Positions 17,159 to 27,478 are shown, counted from the first letter of the stretch. The stretch: 64,000 nt of DNA from Chryseobacterium defluvii (GCF_014204415.1 NZ_JACHLE010000004.1:248001-312000), one strand, 5' to 3'. Notes: generated from the sequence alone by a model not told the origin. Program-made: numbers and translations.

Positions 17159-17986
17159 ATGTCTTATACACCAGCTGCTGCAGACGTAGCAAAATTGAGA
17201 AACACAACAGGTGCAGGAATGATGGACTGCAAAAAAGCTTTAGTTGAAGCGGAAGGAGATTTCGAAAAAGCAATCGAGATCCTTAGAAAAAAAGGACAAA
17301 AAGTTGCTGCTAACAGAGCTGACAGGGAGTCTACCGAAGGAGCTGTTATCGCAAGAGTAAATGAAGATAACACTTTAGGTGCAATCATTTCTTTAAACTG
17401 CGAAACTGATTTCGTTGCTAAGAATGAAGCTTTCGTTGAGCTAGCTTATGAATTGGCTGAAATGGCGATCGTATCTGCCAATAAAGAAGAATTATTGGCT
17501 ACTGATTTCCACGGGATCACTGTAGCGGAGAAGTTGGTTGAGCAGACAGGAGTTATCGGTGAGAAAATAGAGATTGGTGCTTTTGAAAGAATCGAAGGGC
17601 CTTTCTTAGGAGCTTACATCCACGCTGGAAACAAAATTGCTTCTATTACTTCTCTTTCTTCTAAAGTAGACGGAGCTGATGAAGCTGCTAAAGCTGTTTC
17701 TATGCAGGTAGCTGCCATGAATCCTATTGCTTTAGATGAAACTATGGTTTCTCAGGAAACTATTGACAAAGAATTGGAAATCGAAAGAGAACTTCTTACC
17801 AAAGAAGGAAAACCAGCTAATATTATCGACAATATTCTGAAAGGTAAAATGCAGAAATTCTACAAGGAAAACACATTGGTACACCAGGCTTTCATTAAAG
17901 ACGGAAACCAGTCTGTTGCCGATTACGTAAAATCTGTAAACGGAGACCTGAAAGTAACAGGATTTGTAAGAGTAAGCCTTACATAA
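17159..17986 (+). CDS. tsf: Elongation factor Ts
   Basis: This 275-residue nucleotide-exchange factor for EF-Tu starts with the conserved UBA-like domain: VAKLRNTTGAGMMDCKKALV, then GDFEKAIEILRKKG. The core contains NCETDFVAKNEAF, the universally conserved EF-Ts signature, and AMQ-type dimerisation elements (VSMQVAAMNPIALD). Length is standard. In most bacteria tsf directly follows rpsB; here it is monocistronic with its own promoter and terminator, and rpsB lies about 17 kb away on the other strand. Confidence 0.97.
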   Translation: MSYTPAAADVAKLRNTTGAGMMDCKKALVEAEGDFEKAIEILRKKGQKVAANRADRESTEGAVIARVNEDNTLGAIISLNCETDFVAKNEAFVELAYELAEMAIVSANKEELLATDFHGITVAEKLVEQTGVIGEKIEIGAFERIEGPFLGAYIHAGNKIASITSLSSKVDGADEAAKAVSMQVAAMNPIALDETMVSQETIDKELEIERELLTKEGKPANIIDNILKGKMQKFYKENTLVHQAFIKDGNQSVADYVKSVNGDLKVTGFVRVSLT

Positions 17987-18014
17987 TCCAAACGATCTTT
18001 CACACAGAAATATT

Positions 18015-18042
18015 CCCGGTGAGTTTTCACCGGGATTTTTTA
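18015..18042 (+). terminator. tsf terminator
   Basis: CCCGGTGA (18015-18022) pairs with TCACCGGG (18027-18034) around a GTTT loop, followed by ATTTTTTATTT. Confidence 0.9.
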
Positions 18043-18176
18043 TTTATAAACATTCATTTGTTGTATGGCAGGATTTCCGAATATCGATCATATCTCCATA
18101 AATATTTAATATATCACAATCCGGCATTCCAAAATTCCATCGTGAAATTTTATGTAAAAAATTGATTATTAATGCT

Positions 18177-18184
18177 TACATTTG
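18177..18184 (+). promoter_or_regulatory. -7 box of array gene 1
   Basis: TACATTTG fits TAnnTTTG and lies 18 nt before the ATG at 18203. A TTG occurs only 12 nt upstream, closer than usual. Confidence 0.45.
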
Positions 18185-18202
18185 CTCCCCTTATAGTAAC
18201 AC

Positions 18203-21200
18203 ATGAAAAAAATTCTATCAATTATTTTTACAGTTTTCTGTTTATTCGGAAATGCTCAATTGGATACTGAACATTGGTTTGCGCCCATGTCAGCCAGAGC
18301 AGGTACAAATAGTCTGGAGAGTTATTTATACCTGTCAACCAATGAAACCACACCGTTTTCGGTACAGATCTATAATAATAATACGGTGTACACCACAGTA
18401 CAGATCGCCAAGGGAAATCCTGCCCAGGTAAGCATTCCAAGCACTTTCCTGCTGGCTTATCCTTCTCTTCTGTTCACTCCCAATACTATGGGATTATATG
18501 TGAAAGGCCCTAAAAAATTCTTTGCGAATTACAGGTTCTCTATAACCAATCATGCAGAAATCATTACCTCCAAAGGGCTGGCCGGACTTGGAACTACTTT
18601 TTATGCCGCAATGGCTCCTATTACAGGCACAGCCAACTATATCAACTCAACCATAGGAATTACCGCAACAGAAGACAACACGTCTGTTGTAGTCTCGGAT
18701 TATGATCCCAATATTATTTTTTCGGACGGAACTTCCTCCCCTACAAAAACATTCACCCTGAATAGAGGGCAGTCATACGTAATGGATGTTATAAGCACAG
18801 ATACTCCTTATAATTTAGACGGACTGGTAGGTGCCAAAATTGTATCCACAAAACCGATTTCGGTAACCAATGGTAACTTTAACGGAATTTATACGACCCT
18901 GAATCTTACCAATAATGATATTTTAATGGATCAGGCCGTTCCGGTGGAAAGATTAGGTAAAGATTTTGTAGTTGTAAAAGGAAACGGCTCCATTTCTTCT
19001 GAGATGGAAACAGTACTCGTGATTGCAGCCGAGAACAGTACCCCGCTTACTATTAATGGGGTAAATACCGGGATTACTCTGAATGCAGGGCAATATTATA
19101 TGATCCCAAGCAGCAGTTATGTTAACCAGGGAAACAACAATTACAACATGGGTATTTCATCCACAAAGAATATTTATGTTTACCAGCTATTGGCAGGGGT
19201 TTCCGGTGGAAATGAATATCCTACGGGCGGATTCAATTACATTCCTCCCTTAAGCTGCTTCCTGCCTAATAAAATTGATGAAATAGGCTTTATCGATACC
19301 ATCGGCCCGCAATCTTTTAATACAAAACTTAATATTATTACCCAAACGGGAGCTACGGTAACCCTGAACGGAATCCCAATTGCTACTATTAACGGGCCTT
19401 ATCCCGTTACCGGAAACCCTAATTGGGTAAGTTACTCTGTGCCTAATGTCACCGGAAATATTACAGTAAATTCCACCAAATCCGTAACAGCAGGAATTGC
19501 AGCAGGGAGTGGCGCCGTAGGTTACGGGGGCTATTTTGCAGGATTCTCATCTGTTCCTGCTATTTCCAAGACCGGGGATTGTTACGCGGGACTACTGCTT
19601 GAGGTGGATAACACCTATGACAGCTACCAGTGGTATCTCAATGGAAACCCTATTCCGGGAGCAACTTCATACTCCATCAATCCTGAATTGTATGGAGCCG
19701 GAGCTTATACCTGTCTGATCACTAAAAACAATTGCGAGTCTAAGCTTACAAATCCTTATAATTATACCTTATGTCCTCCTATCACTACGACAACATTTAG
19801 CATAGGTTCCTGTAATACAAAAGTGATCTCTCCGGTTTTCACAGCATCCACACAATCAATAGATCCTTCGCATACGAATATCGTTGCGCAGCCAACATCA
19901 GGAACTGTAACGGTAAATCCCACAACAGGACAGATTACCTATACTCCCAATCCGGGACTTACAGCAGACACTACGGATTCTTTTGTATATTACATAGAAG
20001 GAAACGGAAACCCTGCTGATTTCGAATATTTTAAGATCATCCTCAATATTGACGTATTACAGATCTCCAATGCTTCTCTGTCATCCTGCATCGACGTAAA
20101 CGGCAATGGTACTTTCAATCTGACCAACGCCAATGTGACTCCGGATACCGGAACTACAGTCACTTATTTCACCAATGCCAATTTAACAGGCCCCATTGCA
20201 ACACCTGCAGCTTATACCAGCCCTGCGGGAATGGTCTACGCTAATGTAACGTCTTCTTACGGATGTTCTAAAACAGCACAGATCACATTGACTACCACCC
20301 CGTCACCCAATATCAATGTCAATAACTTCAATGCCAGCCTTTGTGATGATAATTTTGACGGGATCATTAATGTAAATTTTAATAACGTTACTCCTCAGAT
20401 CGTCAATAATTCTGCGAGCTTCAATGTAAGGTATTACCTGAGCCAGGCAGATGCCAATGCAGGCAACAACAGCAATTTACCCATTAACTGGACCTATACA
20501 GCCAATACGACGGTATATGTAAGAGTAGATCCCATCAGCCCAAATGAATGCCCTACGGTTTTCGGACAGATAGATTTCAAGATCGGAAATAAAATTACTT
20601 TACTGACCGGTAATGCCAACGCAACGGTATGTGACAATGACCTCAGCGGTTCTGAGAATGTATTCCTTAATGATTATAAGAATTTATTCACTGCCGACCC
20701 TGGCGTAAGTTTAACTTTTTATGCAACATTAGCCAATGCCCAAACCGGGACTGCCGCAATACCCGCCACCCAGATCCTGCAAACAACAGGAACCTATTAT
20801 ATAAGATTTACAAGCAATACGGCATGCCCGAACACAGGGGTGCTGACCCTGGTTTTGAAATCTCCTAAAAAATCCGACACTTTACGTGATCAGGTAGTGT
20901 GCCCCGGAGAGAAAGCAACTCTTGACGCAGGTCCCGACTTCATATCGTATTTATGGAGTACCGGAGCCACTACGCAAAGCATCCTTGCCGGAGCAGGAAA
21001 TTATTATGTAGACTTAGGTTTTAACGGGTGTATTTATCGTCAATACGTCAATGTAACAACAGCTCAGGCTCCGACGATCACTAAAATTGAAACTTCAGGT
21101 TCCGATGCCATTATTCATGTCTCGGGAGGGACACCGCCTTACCAGTATTCGTTAAATGGTATTGATTTTCAATCTTCCAATATTTTTGTTGGGTTAACAA

Positions 21201-21547
21201 GAGGCATACACAAAGTATATGTTTTAGGTTCTGATGGCTGTATGCCTGTCACCAAAGAGTTTTTGATCTTAAACCTGATCAATGCAATAACTCCTAACGG
21301 TGACGGAATTAATGATGTGCTTAATTATTCCGACCTGAGAATAAAACAGGACGTAAGTATAGAGGTTGTAGACAGATATGGAGCAATGGTTTACAGGTCA
21401 GCAAACAAGAACTATTCCTGGGACGGGAAGTCCGGCGGAAGAAATCTTCCTACAGGCGCTTACTGGTATCTGCTAAGGTGGACAGAGCCCGATACCAAAT
21501 TACCAGTTTCGTATTCCGGATGGATTTTAATTAAGAATAGAGAGTAA
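18203..21547 (+). CDS. Giant secreted IgGFc-binding-like/CHU_C protein, array gene 1
   Basis: This 1114-residue protein has a signal peptide (MKKILSIIFTVFCLFGNAQ). Residues about 20-450 resemble the IgGFc-binding N-terminal domain: DTEHWFAPMS, ITSKGLAGLGTTFYAA, ATEDNTSVVVS and GGYFAGFSSVPAIS are shared by all four array genes. An Ig-like module follows (YQWYLNGNPIPGA, about 474), then a beta-rich stretch (TPNPGLTADTTDSFVYYI). Two modules carry Asp-rich starts (SLCDDNFDGI at about 712 and TVCDNDLSG at about 809). A SprB-like repeat contains SGGTPPYQYSLNG (about 974). The C-terminus (about 1025-1114; ITPNGDGINDVLNYSDL, VDRYGAMVYR, SYSGWILIKN) is a CHU_C type IX sorting domain, so the protein is probably surface-exposed or released. 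Adhesion is inferred, not shown. Confidence 0.9.
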   Translation: MKKILSIIFTVFCLFGNAQLDTEHWFAPMSARAGTNSLESYLYLSTNETTPFSVQIYNNNTVYTTVQIAKGNPAQVSIPSTFLLAYPSLLFTPNTMGLYVKGPKKFFANYRFSITNHAEIITSKGLAGLGTTFYAAMAPITGTANYINSTIGITATEDNTSVVVSDYDPNIIFSDGTSSPTKTFTLNRGQSYVMDVISTDTPYNLDGLVGAKIVSTKPISVTNGNFNGIYTTLNLTNNDILMDQAVPVERLGKDFVVVKGNGSISSEMETVLVIAAENSTPLTINGVNTGITLNAGQYYMIPSSSYVNQGNNNYNMGISSTKNIYVYQLLAGVSGGNEYPTGGFNYIPPLSCFLPNKIDEIGFIDTIGPQSFNTKLNIITQTGATVTLNGIPIATINGPYPVTGNPNWVSYSVPNVTGNITVNSTKSVTAGIAAGSGAVGYGGYFAGFSSVPAISKTGDCYAGLLLEVDNTYDSYQWYLNGNPIPGATSYSINPELYGAGAYTCLITKNNCESKLTNPYNYTLCPPITTTTFSIGSCNTKVISPVFTASTQSIDPSHTNIVAQPTSGTVTVNPTTGQITYTPNPGLTADTTDSFVYYIEGNGNPADFEYFKIILNIDVLQISNASLSSCIDVNGNGTFNLTNANVTPDTGTTVTYFTNANLTGPIATPAAYTSPAGMVYANVTSSYGCSKTAQITLTTTPSPNINVNNFNASLCDDNFDGIINVNFNNVTPQIVNNSASFNVRYYLSQADANAGNNSNLPINWTYTANTTVYVRVDPISPNECPTVFGQIDFKIGNKITLLTGNANATVCDNDLSGSENVFLNDYKNLFTADPGVSLTFYATLANAQTGTAAIPATQILQTTGTYYIRFTSNTACPNTGVLTLVLKSPKKSDTLRDQVVCPGEKATLDAGPDFISYLWSTGATTQSILAGAGNYYVDLGFNGCIYRQYVNVTTAQAPTITKIETSGSDAIIHVSGGTPPYQYSLNGIDFQSSNIFVGLTRGIHKVYVLGSDGCMPVTKEFLILNLINAITPNGDGINDVLNYSDLRIKQDVSIEVVDRYGAMVYRSANKNYSWDGKSGGRNLPTGAYWYLLRWTEPDTKLPVSYSGWILIKNRE

Positions 21548-21595
21548 TTTTTTAATTTTCTTTATAATTTATTAACAATATTTCAAATATTATTT

Positions 21596-21603
21596 TAATT
21601 TTG
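21596..21603 (+). promoter_or_regulatory. -7 box of array gene 2
   Basis: TAATTTTG fits TAnnTTTG, 22 nt before the ATG at 21626. The sequence from the box to the start resembles that of array gene 3 (AAATCCTAA conserved). Confidence 0.5.
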
Positions 21604-21625
21604 TAGAAATCCTAACTCCATACAT

Positions 21626-24445
21626 ATGAAAAGATTTCTACTTAGTTTAGTATTAGTTTTTCTCACGATTAATACGCTCTTTGCACAAAGGGATACTGAA
21701 CACTGGATTGCGCCATATTATGCTTCTACATCAGGGTATAATCATGCATTATATTTATCCACTGATTCCACAACCCCGTTTGAGGTAAAGATCTATAACA
21801 ATAATCTTCCGGTAACTACTGTTCCTGCAACGATTATCATTAGTAAAGGAAATCCTCAGAGGGTCAATATTGACGATGATCTAATAGCAGGCACTTCTAC
21901 TGCGACCGATGCTTTTCAGGTAATCAGCAAAGGGCTGTATTTAAAAGCAGACAAACCTTTTTATTGCAGCCTGAGATTAGCACAAAGTGCCCATGGCGAA
22001 ATTATAACAAGTAAAGGAAAAGCAGGTATCGGTAAATTATTCCATGTAGTCGCCCCTCCTAACAGCCCAGGCGGTAGTTATAATTATACTGCAGGGATCA
22101 TGGCTACGGAGGACAATACCAATGTAACCGTATCCTGGAATACTGCCGGATTAGTATTTCTTGGTGGAACACCGACCGGAAACTCCCATACATTTACATT
22201 AAATAAAGGACAGTCTTTTCTTTTCGCAGGTAACAGTGCTGCCTCAGCAGCAAACTTAACCGGTTTCATAGGCGCCAAAGTAGCAGCAGACAAGCCGATA
22301 ACTGTTACTAACGGAAGTTGTAACGGTAACTTTGGAATAGGCGGATCCACCGGATCGGATGCTGTCTTGGACCAGTCGGTCCCGGTAGAAAGGCTTGGAA
22401 GCACTTTTGCCATAGTGAAAACCAGATCCACTGCCCCAAGCGAGAATATGGAAGGAGGAATTATTGTAGCTACAGAAGATAATACACAAATATTTGTAAA
22501 CGGAGGAACTACGGCGATAGCTACCATTAATACAGGGCAATGGTATAGGGTCAATGAAAGTAATTATGTTGAACAGACTGCAGGAAGCGGGCATTATAAC
22601 ATGCTGATCTCTACTTCTAAGAAAGTATACCTGTATCAGTTTGTAGCAGTAGGCTCTGCTAATAACACCTGCGGTTTCAACTATATACCACCGCTAAACT
22701 GTTTCTTACCAAGAAGAATTGACGAGATTGGGAAAATCAATGAAATGCCCAATATTACCAGTGGCATTACTTTGAAATTAAATATCGTGACCGAAGCCGG
22801 AGCTACCGTTACCGTAAATGGTACTCCGCCTACAGCCGCACAGGGACCTTTTCCTCTAACAGGTAATACCCAGTGGGAGACCTATGCTATAGAAGGAATA
22901 ACAGGTGATATAACCATTTTCTCTACAAAAGCTGTAACAGCCGGTATCAACGGAGGATACAGCACCGCAGGGTACGGGGGATATTTTGCAGGATTTTCTT
23001 CAATCCCTGTCATTTCAAAACAAACCGGAGATTGTGTTCCGGGAATTGTATTGGAAGTGGATGACAGTTATGAAACCTATCAATGGTATTTAAACGGCAC
23101 AGCCATTTCGGGAGCCACTACTCATGTCTATACTCCTACCCAGGCAGGAGATTATACTGTGAAAGTAACAATGGGAACATGCCAGGCCGAGACAACACCT
23201 ATTTATAAGGTCTATTCTTGTGTTAAGTACACCACGTCAACCATGACCGCCTGTTCTACTAAGATTATTACCCCTACATTCAGCTCGTCTACCCAGACTC
23301 CGGTTCCCGGAACCGTAACCATCATTACTCCACCTACCAACGGAACTGCTACCGTAAATCCAACAACGGGAGCAATTACTTATGTGCCCAATTCAGTAGG
23401 TACTGATCAGCTTGTGTACAAATTCTGCGGAAATGCAGCTGAGTTCATCGACTGCGAACAGGTAACATTAAATATGACCGTAGTTCCTTTTGAGGTTAAT
23501 GATGCCGTATTAAAGGCTTGCCAGTATGACAATGATCCATATGCTTATTTCGACCTGACTAGTGCAGACGTTACGAATCTTGATCCGGTAATTAAGAAAT
23601 ATTACCCTACTCTTAATGACCTGAATGTGGGAACCAATCAGATCTCACATCCTGAAAACTATCCGTCAGCAGGAGGCTTTGTATATGTAAAAGTTTCAAC
23701 ATCGGAAGGATGTACCGACAATGCAAAAATTGAACTGATTGCTATTCCTATTAAAAAATCTCCTCTTCTGGTTGATCAGGATATCTGTATAGATGACAGA
23801 ACAACCCTGGATGCCGGAGCCGGATATCAGTCTTATCAATGGAATACCGGAGCGACAACCCAGTCTCTTCAGGGAGTAAGTGTGGGAGAATATTCGGTTG
23901 TCCTTGGTAACAACGGATGCTTTATCAAGCAAACCATATATGTGAAAAAAGCACCGGATCCGGTAATTAACCAGATAGAAATCGCCAATAATACAGCCAC
24001 AGTGATTGTAGAAGGAGGAAAGGCTCCTTATAAGTATGCTGTAGACGGAACAACAAACTGGCAGGATTCCAATGTATTTACGGGTCTTTCAAGAGGCCAG
24101 CATACATTCTATGTAAAAGATGCTTATGATTGTACCCCAATATCTGTTGAAATTACGGTCCCTAATCTGATCAATGCTATCACTCCGAACGGGGACAACG
24201 TTAATGATGTTATTGACTATACCGAACTAGCCTATAAAGGTGACCTTAGCTTCGTGATCTACGACCGATATGGTAATAAGATATTCACCGGAGATAAATT
24301 CAACAATTATAAGTGGGACGGAAGACACGCTAACAAGAAAATCATTACCGGAACTTATTGGTTCCATATGAATTGGACTGAACCTAACAAGGAAAAAACG
24401 CCAATTAAATACACCGGCTGGATCTTAGTAAAGAACAGAGAATAA
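21626..24445 (+). CDS. Giant secreted IgGFc-binding-like/CHU_C protein, array gene 2 (short form)
   Basis: This 939-residue paralogue of the neighbouring genes has a signal peptide (MKRFLLSLVLVFLTINTLFAQ). It has the same N-terminal domain (RDTEHWIAPYYASTSGYNHA, ITSKGKAGIGKLFHV, GGYFAGFSSIPVIS), the Ig-like YQWYLNG (about 485), a cadherin/Ig-like strand (VYKFCGNAAEFIDCEQVT), SprB-like EGGKAPYKYAVDG (about 797) and the C-terminal CHU_C domain from about 847 (ITPNGDNVNDVIDY, IYDRYGNKIF, KYTGWILVKNRE). It lacks the two Asp-rich modules of genes 1 and 4, which accounts for most of the 175-195 residue difference. It is closest in sequence and length to gene 3. It ends at an unusually long palindromic terminator. 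Confidence 0.9.
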   Translation: MKRFLLSLVLVFLTINTLFAQRDTEHWIAPYYASTSGYNHALYLSTDSTTPFEVKIYNNNLPVTTVPATIIISKGNPQRVNIDDDLIAGTSTATDAFQVISKGLYLKADKPFYCSLRLAQSAHGEIITSKGKAGIGKLFHVVAPPNSPGGSYNYTAGIMATEDNTNVTVSWNTAGLVFLGGTPTGNSHTFTLNKGQSFLFAGNSAASAANLTGFIGAKVAADKPITVTNGSCNGNFGIGGSTGSDAVLDQSVPVERLGSTFAIVKTRSTAPSENMEGGIIVATEDNTQIFVNGGTTAIATINTGQWYRVNESNYVEQTAGSGHYNMLISTSKKVYLYQFVAVGSANNTCGFNYIPPLNCFLPRRIDEIGKINEMPNITSGITLKLNIVTEAGATVTVNGTPPTAAQGPFPLTGNTQWETYAIEGITGDITIFSTKAVTAGINGGYSTAGYGGYFAGFSSIPVISKQTGDCVPGIVLEVDDSYETYQWYLNGTAISGATTHVYTPTQAGDYTVKVTMGTCQAETTPIYKVYSCVKYTTSTMTACSTKIITPTFSSSTQTPVPGTVTIITPPTNGTATVNPTTGAITYVPNSVGTDQLVYKFCGNAAEFIDCEQVTLNMTVVPFEVNDAVLKACQYDNDPYAYFDLTSADVTNLDPVIKKYYPTLNDLNVGTNQISHPENYPSAGGFVYVKVSTSEGCTDNAKIELIAIPIKKSPLLVDQDICIDDRTTLDAGAGYQSYQWNTGATTQSLQGVSVGEYSVVLGNNGCFIKQTIYVKKAPDPVINQIEIANNTATVIVEGGKAPYKYAVDGTTNWQDSNVFTGLSRGQHTFYVKDAYDCTPISVEITVPNLINAITPNGDNVNDVIDYTELAYKGDLSFVIYDRYGNKIFTGDKFNNYKWDGRHANKKIITGTYWFHMNWTEPNKEKTPIKYTGWILVKNRE

Positions 24446-24450
24446 TATTT

Positions 24451-24507
24451 TTAACAAACTAATAAAAAACCACGATTTCAAATCGTGGTTTTTTATTAGT
24501 TTGTTAA
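24451..24507 (+). terminator. Terminator of array gene 2: perfect 28-bp palindrome
   Basis: Arms 24451-24478 and 24480-24507 are exact reverse complements separated by a single C. The core CCACGATTT/AAATCGTGG with the following T-run is a standard terminator; the palindrome extends well beyond what termination needs. The core recurs after array gene 3. Confidence 0.9.
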
Positions 24508-24548
24508 TTTTTTTCCAAATTATTTTAAAAACATATTAAATATTCTTT

Positions 24549-24556
24549 TATTTTTG
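24549..24556 (+). promoter_or_regulatory. -7 box of array gene 3
   Basis: TATTTTTG fits TAnnTTTG, 21 nt before the ATG at 24578, in a leader similar to that of array gene 2. Confidence 0.5.
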
Positions 24557-24577
24557 CAAAAATCCTAATTTTCCTAT

Positions 24578-27394
24578 ATGAAAAAACTTCTACTCTCGTT
24601 TTTATTAATTTTACTGTCTTTTAATACGCTCTTTGCTCAAAGAGATACAGATCACTGGTTTGCGCCCTATTATTCCTCTACTACAGGATATAGCCATGCA
24701 CTTTACTTTTCAACGGATTCTACAACTCCGTTTGAGGTAAAAATTTATAGCAATAATGTTGTCATCGGCACAGTAACCATCAGTAAAGGTTCTCCTCAGA
24801 CATTTACTTTAGGAGCCGCAGCTATCCAGACCTCAGCAGCTTCAAGTGCCGCCACCCCTACCAACATCGGGGTTTATACCAAAGGGGATAAGCCTTATTT
24901 CTGTAGCTTAAGAGCTGCCCAGAGTGCTCACGGGGAAATTATAACCAGTAAAGGCAAGGCTGGTATCGGAACTCAATTTTATACGGCTTATACGCCAATG
25001 ACAGTCAGTTCCTCTTCAAATAATTTCACGACAGGGATCATGGCTACGGAGGACAATACCACTGTTACCATCTCAGGGTATGATCCTAATGTACTTTTTG
25101 TGAATGTGCCTACTCCAACACCTCTTACCCTTACGGTGAGTTTAAATAAAGGGCAATCCTATATCCTTGCAGGCTTAGGAAATATCACGGCCAACAGTAC
25201 CGGATTTATAGGAGCTAAAATTGTAGCTACTAAACCTATTTCAGTTACCAATGGTAATGCCAACGGGTTTTATGCCACTACAACTTCTTCGGACGGATCT
25301 GACCTTATTATGGACCAGTCTGTTCCTTTAGATCGTCTCGGAAACGAGTTTGCCATGGTAAAAAGTATCTCTACCAGTACTGCCAATATGGAAGGCGGGC
25401 TTGTGATTGCCACTGAAAACAACACTGAAGTTTATCTTAATGACGGTGCAACACCTGTTGCTACTCTTGGGGAAGGAGACTTTTACAGGATCTTAGCGAA
25501 TTCGTATATCAGCCAGGGAGCAGGACATTCCAATATTTTTGTACATACTACTAAAAATGCCTATTTATATCAGCTGGTAGGCGCCGGCTCTGCTAATAAT
25601 ACTGGAGGTTACAATTATATCCCACCATTAAACTGTTTTTTACCTAGGAAAATTGATGAAATCGGTAAGATCAATGAAATGCCGGGCATTACCTCAGCGA
25701 TAACTTTAAAACTTAATATTTTAACAGAAGTGGGAGCTGCCGTAACGGTAAATGGCGTAACTCCTACTGCGGCACAGGGACCTTTCCCTCTTACCGGGAA
25801 TAGTCAATGGGTAACCTATGCTATCCAGGGAATTACCGGAAACGTTACGATAACCTCTAATAAAGCAGTAACCGCAGGGGTAAACGGAGGATACAGTACG
25901 GCAGGTTACGGAGGTTATTTTGCTGGTTTCTCCTCTATTCCTTTAATTGCCAAACAGACTGGGGAATGTATCCCGGGAATTGTATTGGAAGTGGATGACA
26001 GTTACGATACTTACCAATGGTTCCTGAACGGTAATCCTATTCCGGGAGCCACAAGCAACTCTTATACACCTACACAGGCAGGTAATTATACGGTGACTAT
26101 TACCGTAGGAAGCTGTCTTCCTGAAACAACACCGGTGTATAAGGTATTCACATGTCTGCGGAAAAGTACAAAAGCCCTGACCGTTTGTGAAGGATATCAG
26201 GCTATTGTCCCTGAGTTCACCAGTTCTACCCAAACCTATGTGCCGGGTACCGTAACGATCGTTACACCACCTACCAATGGGACTGCAACAATAGACCCTG
26301 TAACAGGAGTTATTAATTATACACCCAACTTCTCCTACTTCGGGCCGGACAAGATTGTTTATAAATTCTGCGGAAATGCTCCTGAATTTATTGATTGTGA
26401 AGAGGTAACTTTAAATCTAACAGTTTCTGCAAGCCCGGTTGTCAATAATGCAACTCTAAGAACCTGCTTCTTGGAAGACAATCCCGCTACCGGATTATTT
26501 AATCTTACGGTAGCTACTGTAACTTCAGAACCGGGAGTTACAAAAGAATATTACCCGTCACCTACGGACGCCGTAAACGGAACCAACCAGATTCCAAACC
26601 CGGCTACATATATAGCCCCAACTGGAGTAGCCTATGTAAAGGTTATTAATGCCAACGGATGTTTTAAAGTTGCCGAGATCACCCTTGTGGTATTCCCACC
26701 TGTGAAATCTAATGTTCTGGAAGATAAGATCATCTGTATCGAAGATAAAACCACTCTGGATGCAGGTCCTGGATTTAATGCCTACTTATGGAGTACAGGG
26801 GCAACTACCCAGGCTATCAACGGTGTTACGGTAGGTACCTATTGGGTAAAACTGAAAACAGGAGATTGTACTACCACCCAAACGGTAAAGGTTTATCCGG
26901 CTGAACAGCCTGTGATTTCAAATGTGGATATTACCAATACGACCGTAACAGTAAGTGTAGTAGGCGGAACAGATCCTTACAGATATTCAATGGATAATAT
27001 CAACTGGCAGGATTCCAACATATTTACGGAGGTACCGAGAGGCGAAGGAAGAATATATGTGAAAGACGCTTATGACTGTGAGCCTATCGATGTTCAGATC
27101 ACCATTCCGAACCTGATCAACGTGATCACTCCAAATGCAGATGGTATCAATGATTATATTGATTACTCCGCCTTATCGACCAAGAATAATTTAGTCTTCA
27201 ATATTTTTGACCGATACGGCAGCAAGATCCATCAGGCTGATAAGTCGAACGGCTATAAATGGGATGGAACAACCAACGGAACTAAAAGAGTATCTACCGG
27301 AAACTACTGGTATGAACTGGGCTGGATCGAGCCAAACGGTAAACAGACAGCCATAAAATATACCGGCTGGATCATGGTTAAAAACAGAGAATAA
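24578..27394 (+). CDS. Giant secreted IgGFc-binding-like/CHU_C protein, array gene 3 (short form)
   Basis: This 938-residue protein has signal peptide MKKLLLSFLLILLSFNTLFA. Architecture is as in gene 2: RDTDHWFAPYYSSTTGYSHA, ITSKGKAGIGTQFYTA and GGYFAGFSSIPLIA in the IgGFc-binding-like domain, Ig-like YQWFLNGNPIPGA (about 476), VYKFCGNAPEFIDCEEVT, a PKD-like stretch (TTLDAGPGFNAYLWSTGATT), SprB-like VGGTDPYRYSMDN, and CHU_C from about 846 (ITPNADGINDYIDYS, IFDRYGSKIHQ, KYTGWIMVKNRE). Many stretches are identical to gene 2, for example FLPRKIDEIGKINEMP differs by one residue, implying a tandem duplication. Type IX secretion is inferred from the sorting domain. Confidence 0.9.
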   Translation: MKKLLLSFLLILLSFNTLFAQRDTDHWFAPYYSSTTGYSHALYFSTDSTTPFEVKIYSNNVVIGTVTISKGSPQTFTLGAAAIQTSAASSAATPTNIGVYTKGDKPYFCSLRAAQSAHGEIITSKGKAGIGTQFYTAYTPMTVSSSSNNFTTGIMATEDNTTVTISGYDPNVLFVNVPTPTPLTLTVSLNKGQSYILAGLGNITANSTGFIGAKIVATKPISVTNGNANGFYATTTSSDGSDLIMDQSVPLDRLGNEFAMVKSISTSTANMEGGLVIATENNTEVYLNDGATPVATLGEGDFYRILANSYISQGAGHSNIFVHTTKNAYLYQLVGAGSANNTGGYNYIPPLNCFLPRKIDEIGKINEMPGITSAITLKLNILTEVGAAVTVNGVTPTAAQGPFPLTGNSQWVTYAIQGITGNVTITSNKAVTAGVNGGYSTAGYGGYFAGFSSIPLIAKQTGECIPGIVLEVDDSYDTYQWFLNGNPIPGATSNSYTPTQAGNYTVTITVGSCLPETTPVYKVFTCLRKSTKALTVCEGYQAIVPEFTSSTQTYVPGTVTIVTPPTNGTATIDPVTGVINYTPNFSYFGPDKIVYKFCGNAPEFIDCEEVTLNLTVSASPVVNNATLRTCFLEDNPATGLFNLTVATVTSEPGVTKEYYPSPTDAVNGTNQIPNPATYIAPTGVAYVKVINANGCFKVAEITLVVFPPVKSNVLEDKIICIEDKTTLDAGPGFNAYLWSTGATTQAINGVTVGTYWVKLKTGDCTTTQTVKVYPAEQPVISNVDITNTTVTVSVVGGTDPYRYSMDNINWQDSNIFTEVPRGEGRIYVKDAYDCEPIDVQITIPNLINVITPNADGINDYIDYSALSTKNNLVFNIFDRYGSKIHQADKSNGYKWDGTTNGTKRVSTGNYWYELGWIEPNGKQTAIKYTGWIMVKNRE

Positions 27395-27413
27395 TATTTT
27401 TAACATACCTTAT

Positions 27414-27447
27414 AAAAACCACGATTTGAAATCGTGGTTTTTTTATT
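27414..27447 (+). terminator. Terminator of array gene 3
   Basis: Arms 27414-27427 and 27429-27442 are exact complements around one G, followed by more T. The core CCACGATTT/AAATCGTGG is the same as after array gene 2, and the preceding 3' flank (AATAATATTTTTAACA) is also shared. Confidence 0.9.
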
Positions 27448-27478
27448 ACTTTTTCAAGGCATTACTACTTTTTATTAT

